21,246 nt of DNA, taken from assembly GCA_937919155.1 (NCBI GenBank), contig CALFPM010000039.1, positions 1-21,246 of the forward strand. Reading direction: 5' to 3'. The notes beneath the pieces were generated by a model. The model saw only the letters and a list, made by a program, of their open reading frames with translations. It was not told where the DNA came from and ran no database searches. Origin of the DNA: an uncultured Clostridia bacterium. GTDB taxonomy: Bacteria > Bacillota > Clostridia > Oscillospirales > Acutalibacteraceae. The translations under genes were made by a program, and so were the position numbers. Numbering within the stretch: position 1 is the stretch's first letter; each line of letters opens with the position of its first letter. Shown here in pieces: positions 5,544-13,464 of the stretch.

Positions 5544-8183
5544 ATGTCCGATTTCAGATATAAAGTTTCTGTTGTTATACCCGTTTATAACTGCGAAGAG
5601 TATCTTGAAGGCTGTGTTGAAAGTCTGATGGATCAGTCAATGGATAAGGATGATTTTGAAATTATTTTTATCAATGACGGCTCGTCCGATAACGGCGGCG
5701 AAATCTGCGAAAAAGCAGCTGAAAAATATTCAAACATAGTTTATTTTGCAAAGGAAAACGGCGGAGTTTCCAGCGCAAGAAACAAAGGAATTGAGCTCGC
5801 AAGGGGCAAGTATATCCTTTTTCTTGATGCAGACGACACTCTTACCGATGATACTCTCGAAAGCGTTTACGAATTCTTTGAAGAACATTACGATGAAACC
5901 GACCTTGTAACATATAAAATAGTGCCTTACCGTAACGGAAAAGCACTCGGTGTGCATTACAGATACCGTGTGCTCAAGGAATCGGGCATCTATGACCTTA
6001 ACGAGGGTAATAATTGCTATATTGCGCAGTCAACAATGAATATCTGTGTCAAAAACAAAACAGATGGCTCGGATATTTTGTTTGATACAAATCTTAAATT
6101 CCACGAGGACCAGAAATATATTTTCACAACTCTCAAGGAGAAGATGACTATCGGTTACTGTGCAGGTCCCGAATACCGTTATCTGCGAAGACCCGGTGCG
6201 GCAACAAGCTCAATAAGCAATGCTTATTACATATTTGAGGACACCATGAATATGTGGGAAACATTCTTCAATATGTATCCAGAAAACGAAGTTCCTCCTT
6301 ATCTTCAGGCGTTTTATCTTCACGATATCACCTGGAAGAGCACTTCCGATGTTCTTCTGCCTTATCATTACACCGAAGAAGAGTTTGAGAAAGCTGTTTC
6401 AAGACTCAAGGCACTCATCAACAGAATTGATGATGAAGTTATCCTGAACCGTCCTGCAATGGATCTTTATCACAAACACTATCTTCTCGGGCTCAAGGGA
6501 AGCAAGAATATCAGCCTTGAGTGCAGCGATGAACTGACACTTTGTTTCAAGGGCGAAGAAGTTTACAGAGCAAAAAAGGTGACTGCGGTTGTCAATAAAT
6601 TCGGCGTTTCAAAAGGCGTGCTCAGCATGGATGCTTTCCTTAAGTCGCCTGTATTTATGTATACCGATATGCCTGAGCTTTATCTTGTTTGTGACGGGAA
6701 AAGGCAGAAGATTGAACTGACCCATTCGGAACACGAGCAGTATCATGCAGGCATCAAGACCGCGACATTCTGGCGCTTCAGGCTGAATCTTGATGTGAGC
6801 AATGTCAAGACTTTTGAGCTTGAGGTTGTTATTAACGGCAAGACCTATAAAATCGGCTATTATTACGGACATCATATTCCTTTGCAAAGAGGAAAAAAGA
6901 AAAGAGTTTTCTTCAATGACGGCAAGTGTTACAGGGAGAAAGACGGGGTGTTCGAAATTCTGTCGGACAAACTTCACAGCGGATATATCTATATGACTGT
7001 AATCGCTTTGTTCAATCTTGTTCATTATTTCAAGATTAATCCCCGCATAATCTTTTATCGCGCTTTAGGTCATTTTTATAAGCTGAAAAAAGAGAGAGTA
7101 TGGCTCTATCTTGACCGCTACGGTGTCTATGACAATGCTTATGACCAATTCAAACATGATATAAAAATTAATGACGGCGTCAAGCGTCTTTATGTGCTTA
7201 ATGAGTGTGACAGAGATACACTTGAAGAAAAGTTTACGCCCGAAGAGCAGAAAAATATAATCTGGTTCGGTTCAAGAAAGCATAAGGGTTATTATTTCAG
7301 CTGTGAAAAACTGATAACATCTTTCTCAAATCTTTCGAATGTGTGTCCTTACGGTGCGGGTCCCATGCGTTGGTATTCCGACCTTGCTCAGTATGAGCTT
7401 GTTTATCTTCAGCACGGACTTCTTCACGCAACTCTCAAGAATATGTATTCGAAGGAACGTTGCATAATTGACAAAGTTGTTGTTTCAAGCGGATTTGAGG
7501 TTAAGAATTTTACCGAGAACTACGGATATGATGAAAGCGACCTTATAAAGAGCGGTATGCCTCGCTATGACTTTATGCAGGCAGGCGGCGAAAAGAAGAA
7601 CAGAATTGTTTTCTCACCGTCATGGAGAAGCAACCTGATAGGACCTCTTGTCAATAACAGCCGTGTTGAGCTGAGAAATGCGTTCCTTAATTCTGCATTC
7701 TACAAAGAGATAAATGCAATTCTCAATTCCGAAAAGTTGCACGAACTTCTTGAAAAAAATGACCTTTATCTTGACTTCAAGAATCATCCCATATTTAAAT
7801 GTTATAATGATTTGTTTGAAGTGAAGAGTGACAGAATCAGTCTTGACGGCTTTGATACAAACATGGATGAATACCGTCTTATGATAACGGACTATTCGTC
7901 AATTGTTTTTGATTCCGTTTATCTTAATTGTCCTGTCATTTATTTTGTTCCCGATTATGATATGTTCAAGGCGGGTGTTTCTCACGGCTATCGAAAGCTT
8001 GATTTGCCGATGGAAGAGGGCTTCGGACCTTTCACTCAGACTGCAGACGAGCTTATTGAACAGCTTGAAATCTGTATCAGAAATAATTTTGAGCCTCAGG
8101 AGCCTTACAAGAGCAGAATGGACGGTTTCTTCCTTTATAAGGACAACAACTGCCGTGACAGAATCTATGATGCAATAAAATAA
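5544..8183 (+). CDS. Two-domain enzyme: GT2 glycosyltransferase fused to CDP-glycerol glycerophosphotransferase (TagF-like)
   Basis: An 879-residue protein. Residues 7 to about 220 form a GT-A family 2 glycosyltransferase: VSVVIPVYNCEEYL, INDGSSD with D45, NGGVSSARNKG, and the metal-binding LDADD at 94-98. A beta-rich linker follows at about 330-460, like those in teichoic-acid polymerases. Residues from about 540 to 870 are a GT-B TagF-type domain: LQHGLLH near 623-628, VVVSSGFE, SGMPRYD, FSPSWRSN near 690, DFKNHP, and TDYSSIVFDS near 783. Such proteins build sugar- and glycerol-phosphate-containing wall or capsule polymers at the inner face of the membrane. There is no signal peptide or membrane span. 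It is a single-gene unit with its own promoter and terminator, so no pathway context is available. The sugar and acceptor are unknown. Confidence 0.85.
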   Translation: MSDFRYKVSVVIPVYNCEEYLEGCVESLMDQSMDKDDFEIIFINDGSSDNGGEICEKAAEKYSNIVYFAKENGGVSSARNKGIELARGKYILFLDADDTLTDDTLESVYEFFEEHYDETDLVTYKIVPYRNGKALGVHYRYRVLKESGIYDLNEGNNCYIAQSTMNICVKNKTDGSDILFDTNLKFHEDQKYIFTTLKEKMTIGYCAGPEYRYLRRPGAATSSISNAYYIFEDTMNMWETFFNMYPENEVPPYLQAFYLHDITWKSTSDVLLPYHYTEEEFEKAVSRLKALINRIDDEVILNRPAMDLYHKHYLLGLKGSKNISLECSDELTLCFKGEEVYRAKKVTAVVNKFGVSKGVLSMDAFLKSPVFMYTDMPELYLVCDGKRQKIELTHSEHEQYHAGIKTATFWRFRLNLDVSNVKTFELEVVINGKTYKIGYYYGHHIPLQRGKKKRVFFNDGKCYREKDGVFEILSDKLHSGYIYMTVIALFNLVHYFKINPRIIFYRALGHFYKLKKERVWLYLDRYGVYDNAYDQFKHDIKINDGVKRLYVLNECDRDTLEEKFTPEEQKNIIWFGSRKHKGYYFSCEKLITSFSNLSNVCPYGAGPMRWYSDLAQYELVYLQHGLLHATLKNMYSKERCIIDKVVVSSGFEVKNFTENYGYDESDLIKSGMPRYDFMQAGGEKKNRIVFSPSWRSNLIGPLVNNSRVELRNAFLNSAFYKEINAILNSEKLHELLEKNDLYLDFKNHPIFKCYNDLFEVKSDRISLDGFDTNMDEYRLMITDYSSIVFDSVYLNCPVIYFVPDYDMFKAGVSHGYRKLDLPMEEGFGPFTQTADELIEQLEICIRNNFEPQEPYKSRMDGFFLYKDNNCRDRIYDAIK

Positions 8184-8187
8184 AACA

Positions 8188-8212
8188 AAGGCTGTGATCG
8201 AGTCACAGCCTT
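8188..8212. terminator. Bidirectional terminator between convergent genes
   Basis: AAGGCTGTGA (8188-8197) and TCACAGCCTT (8203-8212) form a perfect 10-bp stem with a 5-base loop. U-rich tails follow on the plus strand (AATTTTTTTA) and, less pure, on the minus strand. The stop codons of the glycosyltransferase (8183) and of the threonine-aldolase-family gene (8220) flank it. Confidence 0.9.
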
Positions 8213-8219
8213 AATTTTT

Positions 8220-9254
8220 TTACAGCAATTTCACCGCTTTTTCAAGCGCGTCAAGGTTTTCTTCAGTTGTTGCCCAGCTTGCACAGAATCTGACGGCGCT
8301 TTTACCGTTTCCCACAGAACACCAATAATCATAAGTGAAATCCTTTGCAAGAATTTCAAGCTTCTCATCGGGAATTATGGGGAATTGCTGGTTGGTTTTT
8401 GAATCCGAAAGAAAATCATATCCGCATTCTTCAAAAATTCTGCGGATACGTTTTGCGCAGTTGATGGCGTGTTTTGAAATTTCAAAGTAAAGTCCGTTTT
8501 CAAAAAGAACTTCAAACTGAATTCCCAGAAGTCTTCCTTTTGCGAGAAGTCCGCCTTTCTGCTTTATAAAGTATCGGAAATCTTTCTTAAGATTATCGTT
8601 GTTTATAACAAGTGCTTCTCCGAAAAGAGCACCGACCTTTGTACCGCCGATGTAAAAAATATCGCAGTTTGCCGCAATATCGGATAAAGCGAGGTCGCAA
8701 CCCTCTGAAGCAAGTCCGTAACCCATTCTTGCGCCGTCAATGTAAAGCGGAACACCGTTGCTTTTGCAAACCGAATAAAGAGCTTCAAGTTCCTGCTTTG
8801 TGTAAAGTGTACCGCATTCCGTAGGATAGGAAATATAAACCATACCGGGTTGTACCATATGCTCACGGTTGAGGTCGTTTGTGTGAGAGTTCAGATATTC
8901 TTCAACTGATTTTGCGGTCAGTTTTCCGTCAGTGCAGGGGAGAGAAAGCACCTTGTGTCCCGTTGCCTCAATTGCTCCGCTTTCGTGAACATTTATGTGT
9001 CCTGTATCTGCGCTGATAACTCCCTGATGAGGGCGCAGAGCCGCACAGATAACGGTGGTGTTTGTCTGAGTGCCGCCGACAAGAAAATGAACATCGCTGT
9101 CAAGGCTATTGCAAGCTTTTTTTATCAGTTCTGCGGCGTTTTTGCAGTGGTCATCGCAGCCGTAACCGATTGTCTGCTCCATATTTGTTTCGGCTAATCT
9201 TTTTATTATTTCGGGATGTGCGCCTTCAAGGTAATCGCATTCAAATCTGATCAT
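8220..9254 (-). CDS. Threonine aldolase / beta-eliminating lyase family protein (low-specificity L-threonine aldolase-like)
   Basis: A 344-residue fold-type I PLP enzyme. Motifs are CDYLEGAHPEI at the N-terminus, YGCDDHCKNAAEL, HFLVGGTQTNTTVI (56-69), HINVHESGAIEATGHKV (86-102), YIDGARMGYGL with D173, and YIGGTKVGALFGEALV with the PLP lysine K206. Family members split L-threonine or allo-threonine to glycine and acetaldehyde. The exact substrate and stereospecificity are not certain. The ATG follows the stop of the MFS gene with no gap (TAAATG), with AAGGTG as SD inside the end of that gene, so the two are almost certainly co-translated. The operon ends at the terminator at 8188-8212. I chose not to assign ltaE firmly. 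Confidence 0.85.
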   Translation of the reverse strand: MIRFECDYLEGAHPEIIKRLAETNMEQTIGYGCDDHCKNAAELIKKACNSLDSDVHFLVGGTQTNTTVICAALRPHQGVISADTGHINVHESGAIEATGHKVLSLPCTDGKLTAKSVEEYLNSHTNDLNREHMVQPGMVYISYPTECGTLYTKQELEALYSVCKSNGVPLYIDGARMGYGLASEGCDLALSDIAANCDIFYIGGTKVGALFGEALVINNDNLKKDFRYFIKQKGGLLAKGRLLGIQFEVLFENGLYFEISKHAINCAKRIRRIFEECGYDFLSDSKTNQQFPIIPDEKLEILAKDFTYDYWCSVGNGKSAVRFCASWATTEENLDALEKAVKLL

Positions 9255-10466
9255 TTAATTCACCTTCATTTTCTTTTCGCTTATGATGCCTCCGAGGCAA
9301 ATCGCAGCGGCGCATATGCAAACGGAAAGCATAATGAAGAAAACTGCATTCCAGCCGCTTGTCTGTGCAACCGCTCCGAGAGTGTATGAAGTGATTGTGC
9401 TTCCCACATAACAGAATGTGTTGAGCAATCCTGCCGCAAAGCCTGCATTGAGCATTCTGCGGTAGTCAAGGGCAAACATGCTTGTGATAACATTGTTTAT
9501 CATTGCCATTCCGCAGGCAACGCAGATAAAGCAGAGCATTACCGCCACAATACTGTGAATTCTGAGAGAAATCAGTATTCCGCCGCAGAGCAAGGCAGAG
9601 AATATGTAAAAAATAAAATTCATAGCGGCGTGAGAAGGGATTTTTTCGTGGATTTTTTTGGCGATTGCGGCACCCATTGTTGAAACCATGGGCAAAAACA
9701 GAGTGAGAAGAATTGAGAATGACTGAGAAACACCGAATTCTTCGTAAAGCACTGAGGGGACCCATGTGTTGATGCCGTCTTTGATGAAGCCGTTTGCAAT
9801 TCCTGCAAATGCGGCAAGGAAAAGCGCGAGTAAAACGGGTTTTGCCATTCTGACTTTTTCGTCTTTTTTGCTTTCGGTCTGCATAACTTTTTCGGGTGCT
9901 TTTCCGAAGAGAGATATCCAGATAATTGCACTGATAACAAGCACTGCACTTGCAATATAGAAAACAGCTTGCCAGATTCCGAAATTAACCGAAAGCGATG
10001 AAATTCCGTATGCAACAAGTGTGCCGATGGCAACGGTTGTGCTCATTGCGACAATGGCCTTGGGCAATTTTTTATCTGAAACATAATCTGAAAGAGTTTT
10101 GATGAGTGTGCTCCATAACACGGATTGAACAATGCCGTTACCCATCCAGATGAATTTCATTGTGCCGATACTGCCTGAAATCGGCATTAATATGTTGAAA
10201 AATGCCGAGCAAATCAATGAAATAAAAATCATTATTTTTGCGTTGTATTTCTTGGAAAGAATGCCGTTTATCAGCTGACCTGCACCGTATGCGAAGAAAA
10301 AGAATGAGCTTACAAGACCTGCGTCTGCTTTTGTGACACCAAGGTCGGAAATAATCGCAACGATTGATGCGTTGAAATTGAGTCTGCCCACATAAGCGGC
10401 GGTGTATGCCAGCCAGCAGATGAATATTATTTTGTTTTCTTTCTTTGCCTGAATTTTATTTTCCAT
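9255..10466 (-). CDS. MFS transporter, organophosphate:phosphate antiporter (GlpT/UhpT)-like
   Basis: A 403-residue membrane protein with about 12 hydrophobic helices and a charged central loop near residues 190-210 (KAPEKVMQTESKKDEKVRM). The N-terminal YVGRLNFNASI and the AGLVSSFFFFAYGAGQLING stretch resemble the GlpT/UhpT/RegB-type (OPA) branch of the major facilitator superfamily. The substrate is not readable. The start is set at MENKIQ, with GGAGG 9 bases upstream. A longer in-frame reading from 10562 would run through the promoter and is rejected. Because the threonine-aldolase-family gene follows directly, the transported compound may be related to that enzyme's substrate or product. 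That is an inference. Confidence 0.8.
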   Translation of the reverse strand: MENKIQAKKENKIIFICWLAYTAAYVGRLNFNASIVAIISDLGVTKADAGLVSSFFFFAYGAGQLINGILSKKYNAKIMIFISLICSAFFNILMPISGSIGTMKFIWMGNGIVQSVLWSTLIKTLSDYVSDKKLPKAIVAMSTTVAIGTLVAYGISSLSVNFGIWQAVFYIASAVLVISAIIWISLFGKAPEKVMQTESKKDEKVRMAKPVLLALFLAAFAGIANGFIKDGINTWVPSVLYEEFGVSQSFSILLTLFLPMVSTMGAAIAKKIHEKIPSHAAMNFIFYIFSALLCGGILISLRIHSIVAVMLCFICVACGMAMINNVITSMFALDYRRMLNAGFAAGLLNTFCYVGSTITSYTLGAVAQTSGWNAVFFIMLSVCICAAAICLGGIISEKKMKVN

Positions 10467-10488
10467 AGTTATCTTCCTCCAAACGGAT

Positions 10489-10517
10489 AGTCTATCACTT
10501 TTGACCGTTTTGGTCAA
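10489..10517 (-). promoter_or_regulatory. Promoter of the MFS / threonine-aldolase-family operon
   Basis: On the minus strand TTGACC (-35, 10512-10517) and TAGACT (-10, 10489-10494) are 17 bp apart. It is weaker than the other promoters here, and its -35 overlaps an inverted repeat, which is compatible with regulated expression. Confidence 0.5.
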
Positions 10518-10541
10518 GGTGAAATTGCTCTTTTTGGTCAA
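10501..10541. promoter_or_regulatory. Operator-like TTGACC/GGTCAA repeats in the divergent intergenic region
   Basis: TTGACC (10501-10506) and GGTCAA (10512-10517) form a perfect inverted repeat with a 5-base spacer over the -35 of the leftward promoter. A third GGTCAA lies at 10536-10541, 24 bp from the second and 8 bp before the -35 of the rightward hyd promoter. This looks like a binding site for a dimeric regulator with an extra half-site. Confidence 0.45.
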
Positions 10542-10549
10542 CAAGATGA

Positions 10550-10578
10550 TTGACATATACATAAATAAAATGTATAAT
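10550..10578 (+). promoter_or_regulatory. Consensus promoter of the hydrogenase-maturation operon
   Basis: TTGACA (10550-10555), exactly 17 bp, TATAAT (10573-10578): a full-consensus sigma-A promoter. Transcription should start near 10585, giving a leader of about 119 bases before the first start codon. Confidence 0.9.
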
Positions 10579-10582
10579 ATTT

Positions 10583-10686
10583 ATATCCTGACATAAGGAT
10601 ATTTCCGAGTGAAAGGTGCATGAAAACGTAAATATGAAATTACGGTCAAACTGCGCCTTTTTCAGGGTGCGGTTTTTATTATTTTT
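10583..10686 (+). promoter_or_regulatory. Structured 5' leader with competing antiterminator and terminator helices (riboswitch- or attenuator-like, class not recognised)
   Basis: Three local helices can be drawn. A 5' hairpin has ATATCC (10583-10588) with GGATAT (10597-10602). A central hairpin has CGTAA (10627-10631) with TTACG (10640-10644). It is enclosed by a 9-bp helix of AAAGGTGCA (10612-10620) with TGCGCCTTT (10652-10660), including one G-U pair. The 3' strand of that helix is also the 5' arm of an intrinsic terminator (10648-10675). The two structures cannot coexist, so a ligand, protein or ribosome could decide between read-through and termination. I cannot match the sequence to any riboswitch consensus I know. 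The function is an inference from the structure. Confidence 0.55.
10648..10686 (+). terminator. Intrinsic terminator inside the hyd leader (attenuator)
   Basis: AAACTGCGCC (10648-10657) pairs with GGTGCGGTTT (10666-10675), 10 bp with two G-U pairs and an 8-base loop, followed by TTTTTATTATTTTT. It lies between the promoter and the first gene of the same operon, so it can only be regulatory. Confidence 0.7.
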
Positions 10687-10703
10687 CAGGGAGTGTCAAG
10701 TTT

Positions 10704-10961
10704 ATGGAAAAGAGAATTGCGGTTATCGGCATTATTGTTGAAAACAAGGATTCCGTTGAAAAGCTCAACGCATTGCTCCATTCTTTCGGAGATTGCATCG
10801 TTGGCAGAATGGGCTTGCCGTATAAAGAGCGTAACCTGAGCATTGTCAGCATCGCAGTTGATGCTCCTCAGGATACCATTGCGGAGCTTTCGGGCAAAAT
10901 AGGAAAGCTGGATGGAATCAGCGTCAAAACCGCATATTCCAACAAGATATTCAATGATTGA
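10704..10961 (+). CDS. TM1266-family iron-only hydrogenase system putative regulator
   Basis: A small 85-residue protein (MEKRIAVIGIIVENKDSVEK ...). Its pattern, with IGIIVENKDSVEKLN, an ILxxFGDxIVGRMGLP-like segment and IVSIAVDAP, is typical of the TM1266 family, an ACT/NikR-C-like ferredoxin fold often encoded beside hydE-hydG-hydF. It is called a regulator by association, and no DNA-binding domain is visible. SD AGGGAG lies at 10688-10693, 10 bases before the ATG. It is the first gene after the attenuator-like leader, and its last 8 bases overlap hydE. Confidence 0.85.
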   Translation: MEKRIAVIGIIVENKDSVEKLNALLHSFGDCIVGRMGLPYKERNLSIVSIAVDAPQDTIAELSGKIGKLDGISVKTAYSNKIFND

Positions 10962-12000
10962 TTTAATTAACAAACTCGAAAAAAACCGCACGCTTACACT
11001 TGAAGAATATGAAAAACTTATTGTTGACCGAAATGATGAATACGCCGCAATTCTTGCAGAGAAAGCACTCAGAGCAAAGCAAAGGATTTACGGAGATTCG
11101 GTTTTTATCAGAGGTCTTATTGAAATAAGCAGTTTTTGCAAAAATAATTGTATTTATTGCGGCATACGCCGTGACAACAAGGCTTGTGAGCGTTACAGAC
11201 TCACAAAAGAGCAGATATTATCCTGCTGTGACGAAGGCTATTCCCTCGGATTTCGTACCTTTGTGCTTCAGGGAGGAGAAGACCCGTTTTTCACAGATGA
11301 AGCGGTATGCGGAATTGTTTCGGAAATCAAAAGCAGATATCCCGATTGCGCCGTAACTCTTTCTCTCGGCGAAAAGAGCAAAGAAAGTTATAAGCGTTTG
11401 TTTGAAGCGGGTGCGGACAGATATCTTTTGCGCCACGAAACGGCAGATAAAGAACATTACGAAAAGCTTCATCCGTCAAATCTGTCGTTTGAAAACCGAA
11501 TGGAATGTTTGCGTGATCTTAAAGAAATCGGTTTTCAGACGGGTTGCGGATTTATGGTAGGCTCGCCGTATCAGACACCGCATACCATTGCAAAGGACCT
11601 GAAATTTGTTGAAGAGTTCAAACCTCATATGTGCGGCATAGGTCCGTTTATTCCGCACAGGGAAACACCTTTTGCAGCGGAAAGTGCAGGATCGGCAGAG
11701 CTTACCTGCTATCTTCTTTCAATAATAAGGCTTATTTCTCCCAATATTCTTCTTCCTGCCACCACCGCATTGGGCACGGCAGACCCTTTCGGCAGGGAAA
11801 AAGGAATTCTTGCAGGCGCAAATGTTGTTATGCCCAATCTTTCGCCGGCAGAAGTCAAAGGCAAATATGAGCTTTATAATAATAAACTTACAGGCGGTGC
11901 AGAGGCTGCGGAAAACAAAGCGGAGCTTGAGCGCCGTATGGCGTCAATCGGCTGCAGAATATTGACCGACAGAGGCGATTTTATCAAAGAAAGGATGTAA
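10954..12000 (+). CDS. hydE: [FeFe]-hydrogenase H-cluster maturation radical SAM enzyme HydE
   Basis: A 348-residue cytoplasmic radical SAM protein that works on the organometallic precursor of the H-cluster's diiron subsite. The SAM-binding [4Fe-4S] motif CxxxCxxC is C62, C66, C69 (FCKNNCIYCGIR). FVLQGGEDPFF, SLGEKSKESYKRLFEAGADRYLLRHET and GFMVGSPYQT follow, typical of HydE and biotin-synthase-like barrels. The C-terminal cysteine triad present in some HydE proteins is absent, as in many family members. The start is placed at MIDLINKLEK (10954), where homology begins. It overlaps the previous gene by 8 bp and has no clear SD, so it probably depends on translational coupling. Confidence 0.95.
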   Translation: MIDLINKLEKNRTLTLEEYEKLIVDRNDEYAAILAEKALRAKQRIYGDSVFIRGLIEISSFCKNNCIYCGIRRDNKACERYRLTKEQILSCCDEGYSLGFRTFVLQGGEDPFFTDEAVCGIVSEIKSRYPDCAVTLSLGEKSKESYKRLFEAGADRYLLRHETADKEHYEKLHPSNLSFENRMECLRDLKEIGFQTGCGFMVGSPYQTPHTIAKDLKFVEEFKPHMCGIGPFIPHRETPFAAESAGSAELTCYLLSIIRLISPNILLPATTALGTADPFGREKGILAGANVVMPNLSPAEVKGKYELYNNKLTGGAEAAENKAELERRMASIGCRILTDRGDFIKERM

Positions 12001-12004
12001 TTTT

Positions 12005-13453
12005 ATGGCAGTTTATAATCCCAAATCACTTAAAGCGGAAGAATTTATCAATAACGAAGAAATACTTGCAACTCTTGAATATGCAGAACAGAACAAAAAC
12101 AATGCGGAGCTGATTGACAGCATTCTTGAGAAAGCAAGACCCAAGAAAACCGCAGAGGGCACAACTTGCTCGGGACTTACCCACAGAGAGGCAGCAGTTC
12201 TTCTTGCCTGCGAAATTCCCGAAAAGGTTGAGGCAATGTATAAGCTTGCAGAGGAAATCAAGCTTGCTTTCTACGGCAACAGAATTGTTATGTTTGCGCC
12301 TCTTTATCTTTCAAATTACTGTGTCAACGGCTGTGTGTATTGTCCTTATCACCTCAAAAATAAGCACATTGCCCGCAAAAAGCTGACTCAGGAAGAAATT
12401 GCCCGTGAGGTAATCGCTCTTCAGGATATGGGTCACAAGCGACTTGCTATTGAAGCAGGCGAGGATCCTGTAAATAATCCGATTGAGTATATCCTCGAAA
12501 GCATAAAAACAATCTATTCAATCAATCACAAAAACGGTGCAATCCGCAGAGTTAATGTCAATATTGCGGCGACAACCGTTGAAAATTACCGTAAGCTCAA
12601 GGATGCAGGTATCGGTACTTACATCCTTTTCCAGGAAACATATCATAAAGAAAGCTACCTCAAGCTTCATCCTACAGGCCCCAAGCACGATTACGATTAT
12701 CATACAGAGGCTATGGACAGAGCTATGGAAGGCGGCATCGATGATGTGGGTCTCGGTGTTCTTTTCGGTCTTGAACTTTATAAATACGAGTTTGTCGGTC
12801 TTCTTATGCACGCAGAACACCTTGAGGCGGTTCACGGCGTAGGACCTCACACAATCAGCGTTCCCAGACTCAAGAGAGCAGACGATATTGACCCCGATGC
12901 TTTTGATAACGGTATTTCGGATGACCTTTTTGAAAAGCTTATTGCCTGCATCAGAATTTCCGTTCCTTATACGGGTATGATTATTTCCACAAGAGAATCG
13001 GAGGCTGTCAGAGGAAGAGCGCTCAGACTCGGTATCTCACAGATCAGCGGCGCATCAAGAACATCTGTCGGCGGATACACAGAGGAAGAAAGACCTCACG
13101 ATTCCGAGCAGTTTGATGTTTCCGACCAGAGAACTCTCGATGAGGTTGTCCGCTGGCTTATGGAACTCAAACATATTCCCTCATTCTGCACCGCTTGCTA
13201 CAGAGAGGGCAGAACGGGCGACAGATTTATGGCTCTTTGCAAAAACGGACAGATTCTTAACTGCTGCCATCCCAATGCACTTATGACTCTTACGGAATAT
13301 CTTGTTGACTATGCAAGTGAGGGCACAAGAAAAATTGGTTATGACCTTATCAGCAGTGAACTCAATAAAATTCCCGGTGCAAAGGTCAGAGCTATTGCGG
13401 AGCAGAATATTGAGGATATCAAAGCCTCAAACCGCAGAGATTTCAGATTCTGA
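12005..13453 (+). CDS. hydG: [FeFe]-hydrogenase maturation radical SAM tyrosine lyase HydG
   Basis: A 482-residue enzyme that cleaves tyrosine to p-cresol and dehydroglycine, yielding the CO and CN ligands loaded on iron for the H-cluster. The N-terminal radical SAM triad is C106, C110, C113 (YCVNGCVYCPYH). The C-terminal auxiliary cluster follows the expected CX2CX22C pattern at C395, C398, C421 (SFCTACYREG to LNCCHP). HydG/ThiH-type blocks LAIEAGEDP, FQETYHKESYLKLHPTGPKHDYD and GVGPHTISVPR are present. The gene begins 4 bp after hydE, with an AAGGA SD in the end of hydE. Confidence 0.97.
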   Translation: MAVYNPKSLKAEEFINNEEILATLEYAEQNKNNAELIDSILEKARPKKTAEGTTCSGLTHREAAVLLACEIPEKVEAMYKLAEEIKLAFYGNRIVMFAPLYLSNYCVNGCVYCPYHLKNKHIARKKLTQEEIAREVIALQDMGHKRLAIEAGEDPVNNPIEYILESIKTIYSINHKNGAIRRVNVNIAATTVENYRKLKDAGIGTYILFQETYHKESYLKLHPTGPKHDYDYHTEAMDRAMEGGIDDVGLGVLFGLELYKYEFVGLLMHAEHLEAVHGVGPHTISVPRLKRADDIDPDAFDNGISDDLFEKLIACIRISVPYTGMIISTRESEAVRGRALRLGISQISGASRTSVGGYTEEERPHDSEQFDVSDQRTLDEVVRWLMELKHIPSFCTACYREGRTGDRFMALCKNGQILNCCHPNALMTLTEYLVDYASEGTRKIGYDLISSELNKIPGAKVRAIAEQNIEDIKASNRRDFRF

Positions 13454-13464
13454 GGTGAATTGAT

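Noticed and set aside
10619..10634. Tiny leader peptide (ATG AAA ACG TAA) in the hyd leader
   Set aside because: It has only three codons and poor SD spacing, and it lacks a run of regulatory codons as in amino acid attenuators. The RNA-structure explanation is simpler.
10634..10760. Alternative reading frame through the terminator starting at the ATG near 10634
   Set aside because: It encodes a Phe/Arg-rich sequence across the terminator and then runs out of frame through the TM1266-like gene, with no SD.
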